From Methyloversatilis sp. (GTDB taxonomy: Bacteria; Pseudomonadota; Gammaproteobacteria; Burkholderiales; Rhodocyclaceae), in the NCBI GenBank assembly GCA_016791045.1, contig JAEUNO010000040.1, positions 1 through 50,222 of the forward strand: a DNA stretch of 50,222 nt, given 5' to 3'. The notes beneath the pieces are model-generated. The model did no database searches. It was not told the origin of the DNA and was given only the letters and a program-made list of their open reading frames with translations. Numbering within the stretch: the first letter of the stretch is position 1; every line of letters begins with the position of its first letter. This document shows positions 1 to 6,627 of the stretch, in pieces. Both the position numbers and the translations under genes were made by a program.

Positions 1-192
1 GAAGGAGGCGGGGGTGTCGGACTGGGCAATCTCGCGCATGGGCACGCGGATGTCCGGGCGCGAGCCTTCGATGTAGACCTTGCGCGAATTGGGCAGCGGC
101 GCGATGGCCGCCGAGTCGACGTGCGCCTGCGCGGCGAGGAAGGTGTCGCGGGAATCGCGGGCGGCGTGGGACAGCGGGTCTTTGGCGTTCAT
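1..192 (-). CDS. thiC: Phosphomethylpyrimidine synthase ThiC, N-terminal part (cut by window edge)
   Basis: ThiC makes the pyrimidine half of thiamine (HMP-P) from aminoimidazole ribotide by radical SAM chemistry in the cytoplasm. Reading leftwards from the ATG at 192-190, 64 codons are visible, including [20 protein letters not shown] followed by [13 protein letters not shown]. This is the typical N-terminal signature of ThiC. The catalytic core and the iron-sulphur cysteines lie outside the window. An AGGAG ribosome site sits about six bases upstream of the ATG, which fixes the start. The gene is divergent from the porin/alcohol dehydrogenase operon. It may matter to the neighbouring acetoin pathway because AcoAB needs thiamine diphosphate. 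Identity is very likely; completeness cannot be judged. Confidence 0.93.
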   Translation of the reverse strand, partial: MNAKDPLSHAARDSRDTFLAAQAHVDSAAIAPLPNSRKVYIEGSRPDIRVPMREIAQSDTPASF

Positions 193-416
193 GGAAGCTC
201 CTGTGGGATGCGGCTGCGGTGATGTCACCCCAGGCGCACGGTGTGCGTCCGTACGGTTCAGCAATTTCCAGTCCACGAAGCGGGCGCATGACGCGGCGGC
301 GGCGCGCGGACACGCGGCGCGGCCGTCATTCAATTTTGGCGCCGGAACGGCGTCTGCCGGCGCACCGGGCGAGTTGTCATCCGCCTGCGCAACGGTCATC
401 GGGCGCATGCCATGGC
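193..416. other. Leader/intergenic region between thiC and the divergent sigma54 regulatory region
   Basis: No credible gene is seen. A TPP riboswitch is often found ahead of thiC, but on the minus strand I find no CTGAGA followed by the GAACCTGAT-type core. Apart from the thiC ribosome site next to position 192, I can assign nothing here. Confidence 0.4.
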
Positions 417-506
417 GTCTCGCGAGACACCTGCGACGCCCTTCGTGCGCTCGATACAGATGTCGCAATTTCTCGGGCTTTGCCAAGACATCTGTCGCAT
501 GTCTCT
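417..506. promoter_or_regulatory. Putative upstream activator sites for the AcoR-like regulator (porin/ADH promoter)
   Basis: The stretch holds a perfect 12-base palindrome GTCTCGCGAGAC (417-428), TGCGACG (432-438), TGTCGCA (461-467), a second TGTCGCA (493-499) and TGTCTCT (500-506). The last pair lies inside the inverted repeat AGACAT/ATGTCT (487-505). The same half-sites recur ahead of the aco operon at 6416-6479. They lie about 85-170 bases upstream of the start predicted for the sigma54 promoter at 563-578, a normal distance for an enhancer-binding protein. That the regulator encoded at 4246-6297 binds here is inferred. Confidence 0.65.
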
Positions 507-562
507 CCGGGTGATTCTCAGGGTCCGGGAAAAATACCCAGTCAATTCAATGCCGTGAGCGT

Positions 563-578
563 TGGCATGGATTCTGCC
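563..578 (+). promoter_or_regulatory. Sigma54 (-24/-12) promoter of the porin-PQQ dehydrogenase-cytochrome operon
   Basis: TGGCATG-GATT-CTGCC matches the sigma54 consensus TGGCACG-N4-TTGCA with exact spacing between the -24 GG and -12 GC elements. Predicted transcription start is near 588, giving a leader of about 70 bases before the porin ATG at 661. Activator-type repeats lie upstream at 417-506. Confidence 0.75.
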
Positions 579-660
579 CTTGTGTTCCCCGACGAAGGCG
601 TCGCCGAAAGCGGTGCCGCGTCGAAGCTCGAAGTTTCGACATCAACAATCGGAGGGGAGT

Positions 661-1842
661 ATGAAAAAGAAGATCTCTGGCGCGTCGGCGCAGGGCGCAC
701 GCAACGCATGCACGCTGGCCGCCGCAGTCGCTGCGGCAATGATGATGGTTCCCGGTGCGGCGCAGGCCGACATCGTGATCGGTGAAGCGGCCGGTACCAA
801 GCTGTCGATGTTCGGCATCATCGACGTTGGCTTGCTGTACAACAGCAAGGCCAACGCCAGCGGCGACAGCAGGACTTCGATGGAAACCAGCGGCCTGCGT
901 CAGACCGTGATCGGTTTCAAGGGCGAACGCGAACTGCAGCCGAATCTCACTGCGTTCTTCAATCTCGAATCGCACTTCGACACCAACGACGGTTTCCTCC
1001 ACGGCACCGGCGATGCGCCGCGCGGCGGTACGAACAACACGCCGCTGTTCCGGCGTCAGGCGAATCTGGGTGTGCGTGGTGACTGGGGTAGCGTGACCGT
1101 CGGCCGTCAGTATGGCCCGGCACTGCTGGCGCACATCGGTACCGAACCGCGTGCCTTCAAGGAGCAGTTCTCCAACCTGTATGCCTGGGCCTACGGTCAG
1201 TTGTTCACGACCGCCAATGCGGCAGGCGGCGATCGCAACACCAACAACGATGTGGGTATTTTCTTCAGCAACGCTGTGCAGTACAGACATACTGTCGGCC
1301 CGGTGAATTTCGGCGTGCTGTACGCGTTCGGCGGTCAGCCGGGTTCGGCCAAGGACAACAGCTCGTATGCCCTGGGCGCAACCTACAACGGCCCGATCAC
1401 GCTGTCCGCGTCCTACCAGGCGATGAATGACGAACAGACCGGCAAGAGCAACATCGAGCACACGTCGCTCGGTTTCGCGATTCCGTTCGGCGACTTCATC
1501 TGGAAGAACAACTGGATGAATGCCAAGAACGACGCGCGCACCGGCGCCGAACTGGCCGACATCAACGGCTTCGGCACGGGCCTGGACTGGAAGTGGCACG
1601 CCAAGAATTCGGCCACGGTGGCGTACTACATCAACAAGGACGACAGGAACAAGACCGACGAAACGAAGTTTCTGGTCATCAGCAATGACTACCAGTGGCG
1701 GCCGGACACCACGCTGTACGTGCAGTTCGCGTACGCCGATGCCGATGCGGGCGCCACGCTGCGCACCAGCATCGTGGCGGCGGGCGTGACCGCCGGCGAG
1801 AAGAGCACGCTGCTCAACGTCGGCCTGAATTTCATGTTCTGA
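661..1842 (+). CDS. Gram-negative general porin
   Basis: The product is a 393-residue outer-membrane beta-barrel porin, probably trimeric, for diffusion of small solutes. It has an N-terminal signal peptide (basic start, then an Ala-rich core ending near AAQA at about residue 36). The mature part starts KLSMFGIIDVGLLY and has alternating amphipathic strands with GFKGERELQPNLTAFFNLE and LGVRGDWGSVTVGRQYGP, typical of beta-proteobacterial porins. It ends in Phe (LNFMF), the recognition signal for barrel assembly. GGAGGGGAG directly upstream supports the ATG at 661. It is the first gene after the sigma54 promoter and precedes a PQQ alcohol dehydrogenase, so it plausibly admits the alcohol substrate, PQQ or metal to the periplasm. 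Substrate specificity cannot be read from the sequence. Confidence 0.92.
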   Translation: MKKKISGASAQGARNACTLAAAVAAAMMMVPGAAQADIVIGEAAGTKLSMFGIIDVGLLYNSKANASGDSRTSMETSGLRQTVIGFKGERELQPNLTAFFNLESHFDTNDGFLHGTGDAPRGGTNNTPLFRRQANLGVRGDWGSVTVGRQYGPALLAHIGTEPRAFKEQFSNLYAWAYGQLFTTANAAGGDRNTNNDVGIFFSNAVQYRHTVGPVNFGVLYAFGGQPGSAKDNSSYALGATYNGPITLSASYQAMNDEQTGKSNIEHTSLGFAIPFGDFIWKNNWMNAKNDARTGAELADINGFGTGLDWKWHAKNSATVAYYINKDDRNKTDETKFLVISNDYQWRPDTTLYVQFAYADADAGATLRTSIVAAGVTAGEKSTLLNVGLNFMF

Positions 1843-1861
1843 AGCAACGCGACTGTCTGAA

Positions 1862-1883
1862 CACCCGGGGCTGAACCCGGGTG
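1862..1883 (+). promoter_or_regulatory. Intercistronic hairpin between porin and PQQ dehydrogenase
   Basis: CACCCGGG (1862-1869) and CCCGGGTG (1876-1883) pair perfectly around the loop GCTGAA. No T-run follows, so it is more likely an mRNA-stabilising or partial termination element that keeps porin expression above that of the enzyme than a full terminator. Confidence 0.5.
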
Positions 1884-1912
1884 ATTGAACCCAAGTGAAT
1901 GGAGATTGATAG

Positions 1913-3595
1913 ATGACCGCCTCACGCAAGATGTTCCGCCTGTCGGCTGCCCTTCTGGCAGGCTCGGCGCTGTCCTTCCTGACCGCGGCGCCTGCCATGG
2001 CGCAGGGCAAGGCAGGCTTTGAAGACCCGAACAACTGGCCCGAGTATCACCGCACCAGCAACGCCTGGCGCTTCAGCCCGCTGAACCAGGTCACGCGCGA
2101 AAACGTGAAGAAGCTGAAGGTGGCCTGGGTGCACCAGCCGGGTAACATCACGCACGGCCTGCAGGCGACGCCGATCGTGATCGACGGCGTGATGTACTCG
2201 ATCTCGGCCAACAACAATGTGTGGGCGATCGACGCCGCCACCGGCAAGACGCTGTGGAACTACGCGCCGAAGCTCGACAAGATCGTCGACCAGGTGTTCT
2301 ACGGTGCAGCCAGCCGCGGCGTGACCGTGGGCCGCGGCAAGGTGTTTCTGGGGACGCTGGACGGTCGCTTCATCGCGCTCGACCAGAAGACCGGCAAGGA
2401 ACTGTGGTCGACCCAGCTCACCGCGCCGAAGACGCAGTACGGCGCGTTGTTCTCGGCGCCGCCGCAACTGGCCGGCAACGTGCTGTTCGGTGGCACCACC
2501 GGCGGCGACCAGCCGATCGCGGGCAAGATCTACGCGGTGAATGCCGACACCGGCAAGCCGGCGTGGACCTTTGACGTCATCAAGAACGATCCGAAGAGCT
2601 GGCCGGGCGACAGCGGCAAGGTCGGCGGCGGCAGCGCCTGGATGCCGGGCACCTACGACGCGAAGACCGACACCATCTACATCGGCACGTCGAACGCAGC
2701 GCCGGATTACTACAACTACGACCGCAAGGGCGACAACCTCTATACGGCTTCGCTGCTCGCGATCGAAGGCAAGACCGGCAAGCTGAAGTGGCACCGTCAG
2801 GAAGTCCCGAACGACTCGTGGGACTACGACTCGGCGTACGAAGCGCTGGTCGTGCAGAAGGACGGCAAGGACGTCATCGTCCATCTGAACAAGGGCGGCT
2901 TCGTGTTCGTGATGGACAAGAAGGACGGCGCGCTCGAAAACGTGTGGCAATTCTCCGAGAACGTGAACTGGGTCAAGGGCATCGACCCGAAGACCGGTGC
3001 GCTGATCGATCCGATCTACCCGGAAGTCGACAAGGTCAAGACCTTCTGTCCGAACCTGCTGGGTGCGCGCAGCTGGAATCACGGCGCCTACAACCCGGGC
3101 ACCGGCCTGTGGTACTCGCACGCGATGGAAGTCTGCAACGAAGTGGTCGCCGGCAAGGACGATCCGGACAACCTGAAGGCGGTGTCGGCGCTGTCGCTGG
3201 GCATCGAGTCGATCAAGCTGGTGGCGCCGCCCAACAGCAAGCCGCATGGCCGTCTGGATGCACGTGATCCGCTGACCGGCAAGGTCAAATGGTCGATCAA
3301 GTACGACATGCCCCCGCTGTCGTCGGTGCTGACCACGGCCGGCGGGCTGGTGTTCACCGGCGACCTGGAAGGCAAGATCTTCGGCTACGACGCGGACACC
3401 GGCAAGGAACTGTGGTCCTTCAATTCGGGCTCAGGCCTGCGTGGCGGACCGGTCAGCTACTCGGTGAAGGGCAAGCAGTACATCGTGTTCCCGACCGGTC
3501 TGGGCTCGCATGCTCCGGGCTTCCTCGCAGGTGCATTCCCGCAGATCAAGGATCTGCCGGGCGGCGCTGCGCTCATCGCTTTCACGTTGGAGTAG
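1913..3595 (+). CDS. PQQ-dependent alcohol dehydrogenase (quinoprotein), atypical, with extra-Asp metal motif
   Basis: The product is a 560-residue periplasmic quinoprotein of the methanol/ethanol dehydrogenase family, which oxidises alcohols and passes electrons to a c-type cytochrome. The signal peptide ends near APAMAQ (about residue 31). Repeated DxxTGKxxW blades form the eight-bladed propeller. Asn261 (GTSNAAP), Asp304 (SWDYD) and Lys327 (NKGGF) match metal/PQQ and catalytic positions. Asp306, two residues after catalytic Asp304, is the residue associated with lanthanide use in XoxF/PedH. Oddities: where relatives have adjacent cysteines stacking on PQQ, this protein has Phe129-Tyr130 before GAASRG; and Asp199 appears to replace the usual metal-binding Glu. 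The start at 1913 has GGAG eight bases upstream. It is co-transcribed with the porin and the cytochrome at 3782. Substrate (ethanol, butanediol or other) is not determinable; the aco context suggests a C2-C4 alcohol. Confidence 0.88.
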   Translation: MTASRKMFRLSAALLAGSALSFLTAAPAMAQGKAGFEDPNNWPEYHRTSNAWRFSPLNQVTRENVKKLKVAWVHQPGNITHGLQATPIVIDGVMYSISANNNVWAIDAATGKTLWNYAPKLDKIVDQVFYGAASRGVTVGRGKVFLGTLDGRFIALDQKTGKELWSTQLTAPKTQYGALFSAPPQLAGNVLFGGTTGGDQPIAGKIYAVNADTGKPAWTFDVIKNDPKSWPGDSGKVGGGSAWMPGTYDAKTDTIYIGTSNAAPDYYNYDRKGDNLYTASLLAIEGKTGKLKWHRQEVPNDSWDYDSAYEALVVQKDGKDVIVHLNKGGFVFVMDKKDGALENVWQFSENVNWVKGIDPKTGALIDPIYPEVDKVKTFCPNLLGARSWNHGAYNPGTGLWYSHAMEVCNEVVAGKDDPDNLKAVSALSLGIESIKLVAPPNSKPHGRLDARDPLTGKVKWSIKYDMPPLSSVLTTAGGLVFTGDLEGKIFGYDADTGKELWSFNSGSGLRGGPVSYSVKGKQYIVFPTGLGSHAPGFLAGAFPQIKDLPGGAALIAFTLE

Positions 3596-3607
3596 CAACG
3601 CTGGAAC

Positions 3608-3633
3608 CCCCGGCGCGTGGCTCCGCGCCGGGG
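3608..3633 (+). promoter_or_regulatory. Strong GC hairpin between PQQ dehydrogenase and cytochrome
   Basis: CCCCGGCGCG (3608-3617) pairs over ten bases with CGCGCCGGGG (3624-3633), loop TGGCTC. It is not directly followed by a T-run; an eight-T run starts only about 40 bases later. It may be a partial terminator or mRNA 3'-end stabiliser that lowers expression of the cytochrome gene. Confidence 0.5.
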
Positions 3634-3781
3634 TGGCATGTCTCCTCATTCGCAGGCGGTCACTCATGTTGCTGCCTGTTTTTTTTCGTTCACACTGTTG
3701 CTGGGGTCTGCTGACATTCAATCTCGTCGTGATGGAATGTCACGAGACCCTGATTCGGAAACCCGACCAGGACTTCGAGCA

Positions 3782-4177
3782 ATGACTCAGGAAACTTCAC
3801 GCACCACCGTCGCAGGCAGACTGACCATCACCGCGCTGGTAATGGCCTTCGCCATGATCTCGGCGGCGCCGTCAACGGCCACAGCGACCGATACCCCCAT
3901 CGTTGCGCCGTCCTTCGATCTGACCGATCCGGCGCGGATCGCCGTCGGCAAGAAGCGCTTCAACAAGACCTGCGCAGGGTACTGCCATGGTTCGGATGGT
4001 GTCGGCGGACGCGCGCCCGATTTCAAGGGACGCACCGATCTGCCTGACGAAGAGGCCTACCGCACGATCTTTCACGGACGTCGCACGTCGGACATCATGC
4101 CGCCCTGGGGCGAGGCGTTCACGCCCGATCAGATCTGGGAACTGGTGGCCTACATCAAGTTTCTCGGCACGCAGTAG
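3782..4177 (+). CDS. Small periplasmic c-type cytochrome with a CX3CH haem motif
   Basis: The product is a 131-residue mono-haem cytochrome c, likely the electron acceptor of the PQQ dehydrogenase encoded just upstream. An N-terminal signal peptide ends near residue 36 (SAAPSTATA). The haem motif is Cys64-Ala-Gly-Tyr-Cys68-His69, i.e. three residues between the cysteines instead of two. A probable sixth ligand is Met106 in DIMPPWG, and the C-terminal helix reads ELVAYIKFLG. The ATG at 3782 has AGGA nine bases upstream and begins a normal signal peptide; longer in-frame starts would put extra sequence ahead of it. Class I fold is inferred. Whether the CX3CH site is matured by the standard Ccm system is unknown. 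Confidence 0.88.
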   Translation: MTQETSRTTVAGRLTITALVMAFAMISAAPSTATATDTPIVAPSFDLTDPARIAVGKKRFNKTCAGYCHGSDGVGGRAPDFKGRTDLPDEEAYRTIFHGRRTSDIMPPWGEAFTPDQIWELVAYIKFLGTQ

Positions 4178-4201
4178 GGCGTGGCCGGAAGGGCTGCCGT
4201 G

Positions 4202-4235
4202 TCCGTCCCGCAGCGTGAGGTTGCTGCGGGACGGA
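4202..4235. terminator. Hairpin between convergent cytochrome and regulator genes
   Basis: TCCGTCCCGCAGC (4202-4214) pairs perfectly over 13 bases with GCTGCGGGACGGA (4223-4235), loop GTGAGGTT. It lies between the stop codons of two convergent genes and could act in both directions, although no long T-run is present on either side. Confidence 0.6.
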
Positions 4236-4245
4236 TGCCAACGGG

Positions 4246-6297
4246 TCAGCCCTGCTGGGCGGTCCGTTCGGCGCTGTCGAGGTAGTTGGGCGCCACGATG
4301 CGCAGACGCGCCATCTTGCGGTAGAAGGTGGCGCGCGACATGCCGAGCTGGCGCGCCGTTTCGGTCACCTTCCAGTGATTGCGGCGCAGCGCCTCGAGCA
4401 TCTTCTGGCGCAGCTGCAGACACATTTCACTCAATGGCTCGCCGCTGTCGTCTTCGCAGGCGTCATACGCAATGGCGGCGACCACCGGCTGCTGCTCCGG
4501 CGGTGGCGGCAGGGCGACACGCGTCGGCTTGTTGCCGGCGCGCAGTTCGTGCGGGAAGTGCTCGAGCCTCACCTGCGGGCCTTCCGCTATGGCGCAGGCG
4601 TAGCGCACCGCGTGCCGCAGCTGGCGGATGTTGCCGGGCCAGCTGTAGGCCAGCAGCACGTCCATCGTCTGTGGCTCGATCGAGATGCCGGTGCGTTCCA
4701 TCGCGGTGCTTTCCTCCAGCATCACCTGTTCGACCAGCGCGCGCTTGTCCTCGCGCTCGCGCAGCGGCGGCAGCGTGAACGAGGCGCCGTTGAGGCGATA
4801 GAACAGGTCTTCGCGGAAGCGTCCTTCGCGCACCAGCTCCGGCAGGTCCTGGTGGGTCGCGCAGATCACGTGCAGGCGCACCGGCGTGGGCTGTTCTGCG
4901 CCGAGCGGTACCACCTCGCCTTCGGCCAGCACGCGCAATAGGCGGCTCTGCAGGGACAGCGGCATGTCGCCGATTTCGTCGAGGAAGAGGGTGCCGCCGT
5001 CGGACTGCAGGATCTTGCCTTTCGAGCCCTTGTTGCGCGCGCCGGTGAAGGCGCCGTCGCGGTAGCCGAACAGTTCGCTCTCGATCAGGCTTTCCGGAAT
5101 CGCGGCGCAGTTGAGCGCGACGAAAGGTTGTTTGGCACGGTCGCTGAAATCGTGGATGCCGCGTGCGAACGCCTCCTTGCCGGTACCGGTCTCGCCCAGC
5201 AGCATGACCGGAATGTCGCGGTTGGCCACGCGCACTGCGCACCCTACGTTGGCCTTCACGCGCGGGTCGCCCAGCGCCAGGTGACGGAAGCCGCGCGGTG
5301 CCGTCAGGTCTTCCGCCTCGGCGACCGGCTTGGCGGCGATCTGCGGCAATGTGCGGGCGTGCGGGGCGCGCAGCACGGCGAACAGCCGTTGTCCGGTGGC
5401 GAACATGCGCAGCGGGAACGGTGCGCCCGGGCTGGCGTGCGCGGCCGCCATGATGCCGTTGGCGGTGCATTCGAACAGGTCGTGCAGGTATTCGGCGCGG
5501 CGCCCGTTATGGTTGATCAGTTCGTGGCGCGCACGCCGGTTGCCGCCGACGATGCGACCGCTGTCGTCGAACGCGATCAGGTAGTCGGTCTCGACCGGCA
5601 GGAATTCGGCGATCGTGCCGAGCTGCAGTATCCAGTGGTTGCGCAGGCTGTAGTGGGCGTAGGCGTCCTCGATCAGGCGCGCCTTGTCGATCACCATGCG
5701 GTAGATCAGCAGCTGGCTTTCGCGCTGTTCGGGCGAGTAAAGGGCCGACGCATCGAGCACGGCGATCGGTTCGTCTTCAAGGCCGACGATGGGCACCGAA
5801 CTGCAGGTGAAGCTGATGTTGTGGGCGCGGAAGTGTTCGCCGCGATGGACCAGCGTGGGTTGGCAGTCGATCAGGCTGGTGCCGACGCCACAGGTGCCTT
5901 CGTGTTCTTCCGCCCAGCAGGTGCCGTTGCGGAAGCCTTCGTCTTTCAGTTCGCGTTCGAGGTGCGGCACGGTGCGGAAATCGACCGTCACACCCTGGGC
6001 GTCGGTCAGCAGCACGCAGTAGTCGGCCAGCAGCACCTGCTGGTGCAGGCGCTCGACGCCTTCGCGCGCAATGCGCATGAATGTTTCCAGCCGGTCGCGA
6101 TGCTCGCGCAGTTCGTAGGCCGTGACGACCTTCGGTGTCGTCGCCCGCCCGGGGTCGATCGAGTGCTTGTTCAGCGACCGGTGCCACGAGCGCTTGAGCC
6201 GGTCGTGTTCCGAATGCAGCGGCGCTGACCGGCTGGGTGCTTCGATGGCCTTGAGTACCCGGCCGACGTGATCCGAGATCGTGTGTCCGCGGTCCAT
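4246..6297 (-). CDS. acoR: Sigma54-dependent transcriptional activator, AcoR family
   Basis: The product is a 683-residue enhancer-binding protein. The N-terminal region includes a GAF-type sensor domain (about 80-215, with FTCSSVPIVG). Then comes an AAA+ domain with Walker A GETGTGKE (368-375), the sigma54-contact loop GAFTGA (415-420) and Walker B GGTLFLDEIGD. A Fis-type helix-turn-helix lies at the C-terminus (VTETARQLGMSRATFYRKM). This is the AcoR/acetoin-activator layout. AGGAGGAG precedes the ATG at 6297. It lies between two operons that both have sigma54 promoters and shared repeat motifs, so it probably controls both. The effector is not visible; in Ralstonia and Bacillus AcoR responds to acetoin or related compounds. 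The gene symbol is by family and context. Confidence 0.88.
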   Translation of the reverse strand: MDRGHTISDHVGRVLKAIEAPSRSAPLHSEHDRLKRSWHRSLNKHSIDPGRATTPKVVTAYELREHRDRLETFMRIAREGVERLHQQVLLADYCVLLTDAQGVTVDFRTVPHLERELKDEGFRNGTCWAEEHEGTCGVGTSLIDCQPTLVHRGEHFRAHNISFTCSSVPIVGLEDEPIAVLDASALYSPEQRESQLLIYRMVIDKARLIEDAYAHYSLRNHWILQLGTIAEFLPVETDYLIAFDDSGRIVGGNRRARHELINHNGRRAEYLHDLFECTANGIMAAAHASPGAPFPLRMFATGQRLFAVLRAPHARTLPQIAAKPVAEAEDLTAPRGFRHLALGDPRVKANVGCAVRVANRDIPVMLLGETGTGKEAFARGIHDFSDRAKQPFVALNCAAIPESLIESELFGYRDGAFTGARNKGSKGKILQSDGGTLFLDEIGDMPLSLQSRLLRVLAEGEVVPLGAEQPTPVRLHVICATHQDLPELVREGRFREDLFYRLNGASFTLPPLREREDKRALVEQVMLEESTAMERTGISIEPQTMDVLLAYSWPGNIRQLRHAVRYACAIAEGPQVRLEHFPHELRAGNKPTRVALPPPPEQQPVVAAIAYDACEDDSGEPLSEMCLQLRQKMLEALRRNHWKVTETARQLGMSRATFYRKMARLRIVAPNYLDSAERTAQQG

Positions 6298-6415
6298 GTC
6301 CTTCTCCTCCTGTTCATCTATATATCGAAACGCGGCGTGCGATGTTGTCTGCCGCAGCGTTTCACTTTTGTGACTTGAGGGTAAGCCCTGAACCGCCTGA
6401 AATCAACGCGACGAA

Positions 6416-6479
6416 TGTCTCCGAAAAGTGAGACAGGTGTCTCAATGGCTCGCTGTCGCAGTGGGCGCCGATGCGACAG
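6416..6479. promoter_or_regulatory. Putative AcoR upstream activator sites of the aco operon
   Basis: Two inverted-repeat blocks are present. TGTCTCC (6416-6422) faces TGAGACA (6429-6435), which also pairs with TGTCTCA (6438-6444) across two bases. CTGTCGCA (6453-6460) faces TGCGACAG (6472-6479) across 11 bases. The same half-sites occur at 417-506. They lie about 110-185 bases upstream of the predicted sigma54 start. Binding by the regulator encoded at 4246-6297 is inferred. Confidence 0.7.
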
Positions 6480-6532
6480 GTGGGCCGCTGCGCGTTGCGC
6501 CGATGCGCACGACGACCCGAAGAGCGCTTAAG

Positions 6533-6545
6533 AATCATCCGCTTG
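6533..6545 (+). promoter_or_regulatory. Possible IHF site between activator sites and sigma54 promoter
   Basis: AATCATCCGCTTG differs at one position from the IHF consensus WATCAANNNNTTR. It lies between the activator repeats and the -24/-12 promoter, where IHF bending is common in sigma54 systems. It is a short degenerate match, so only moderate weight. Confidence 0.4.
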
Positions 6546-6575
6546 ACGGCGCGGGCGAAGCCGTCGGGATGGCGC

Positions 6576-6591
6576 TGGCACGGCCGATGCA
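6576..6591 (+). promoter_or_regulatory. Sigma54 (-24/-12) promoter of the acoXABC operon
   Basis: TGGCACG-GCCG-ATGCA matches the sigma54 consensus nearly perfectly with exact spacing. Predicted transcription start is about 6601. The first possible ATG of acoX (6592) would lie upstream of this start, so the promoter decides the start codon of the next gene. Confidence 0.8.
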
Positions 6592-6627
6592 ATGACACAG
6601 GTAATCAACGCCTGGAGTCGCATCGCC

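Noticed and set aside
507-521. CTGAGA followed by ACCCGG on the minus strand (516-521 and neighbours), resembling the start of a TPP riboswitch for thiC
   Set aside because: The GAACCTGAT core and downstream pairing elements are missing and the distance to thiC is over 300 bases; it also lies next to the activator repeats of the divergent promoter.
547-2034. Long minus-strand open frame of about 495 codons under the porin
   Set aside because: It mirrors the porin and its leader in a G+C-rich sequence, has no recognisable domain, and the plus-strand porin is clear. The same holds for other long antisense frames, e.g. 36118-37767 under nnrS and 40048-42477 under ravA.
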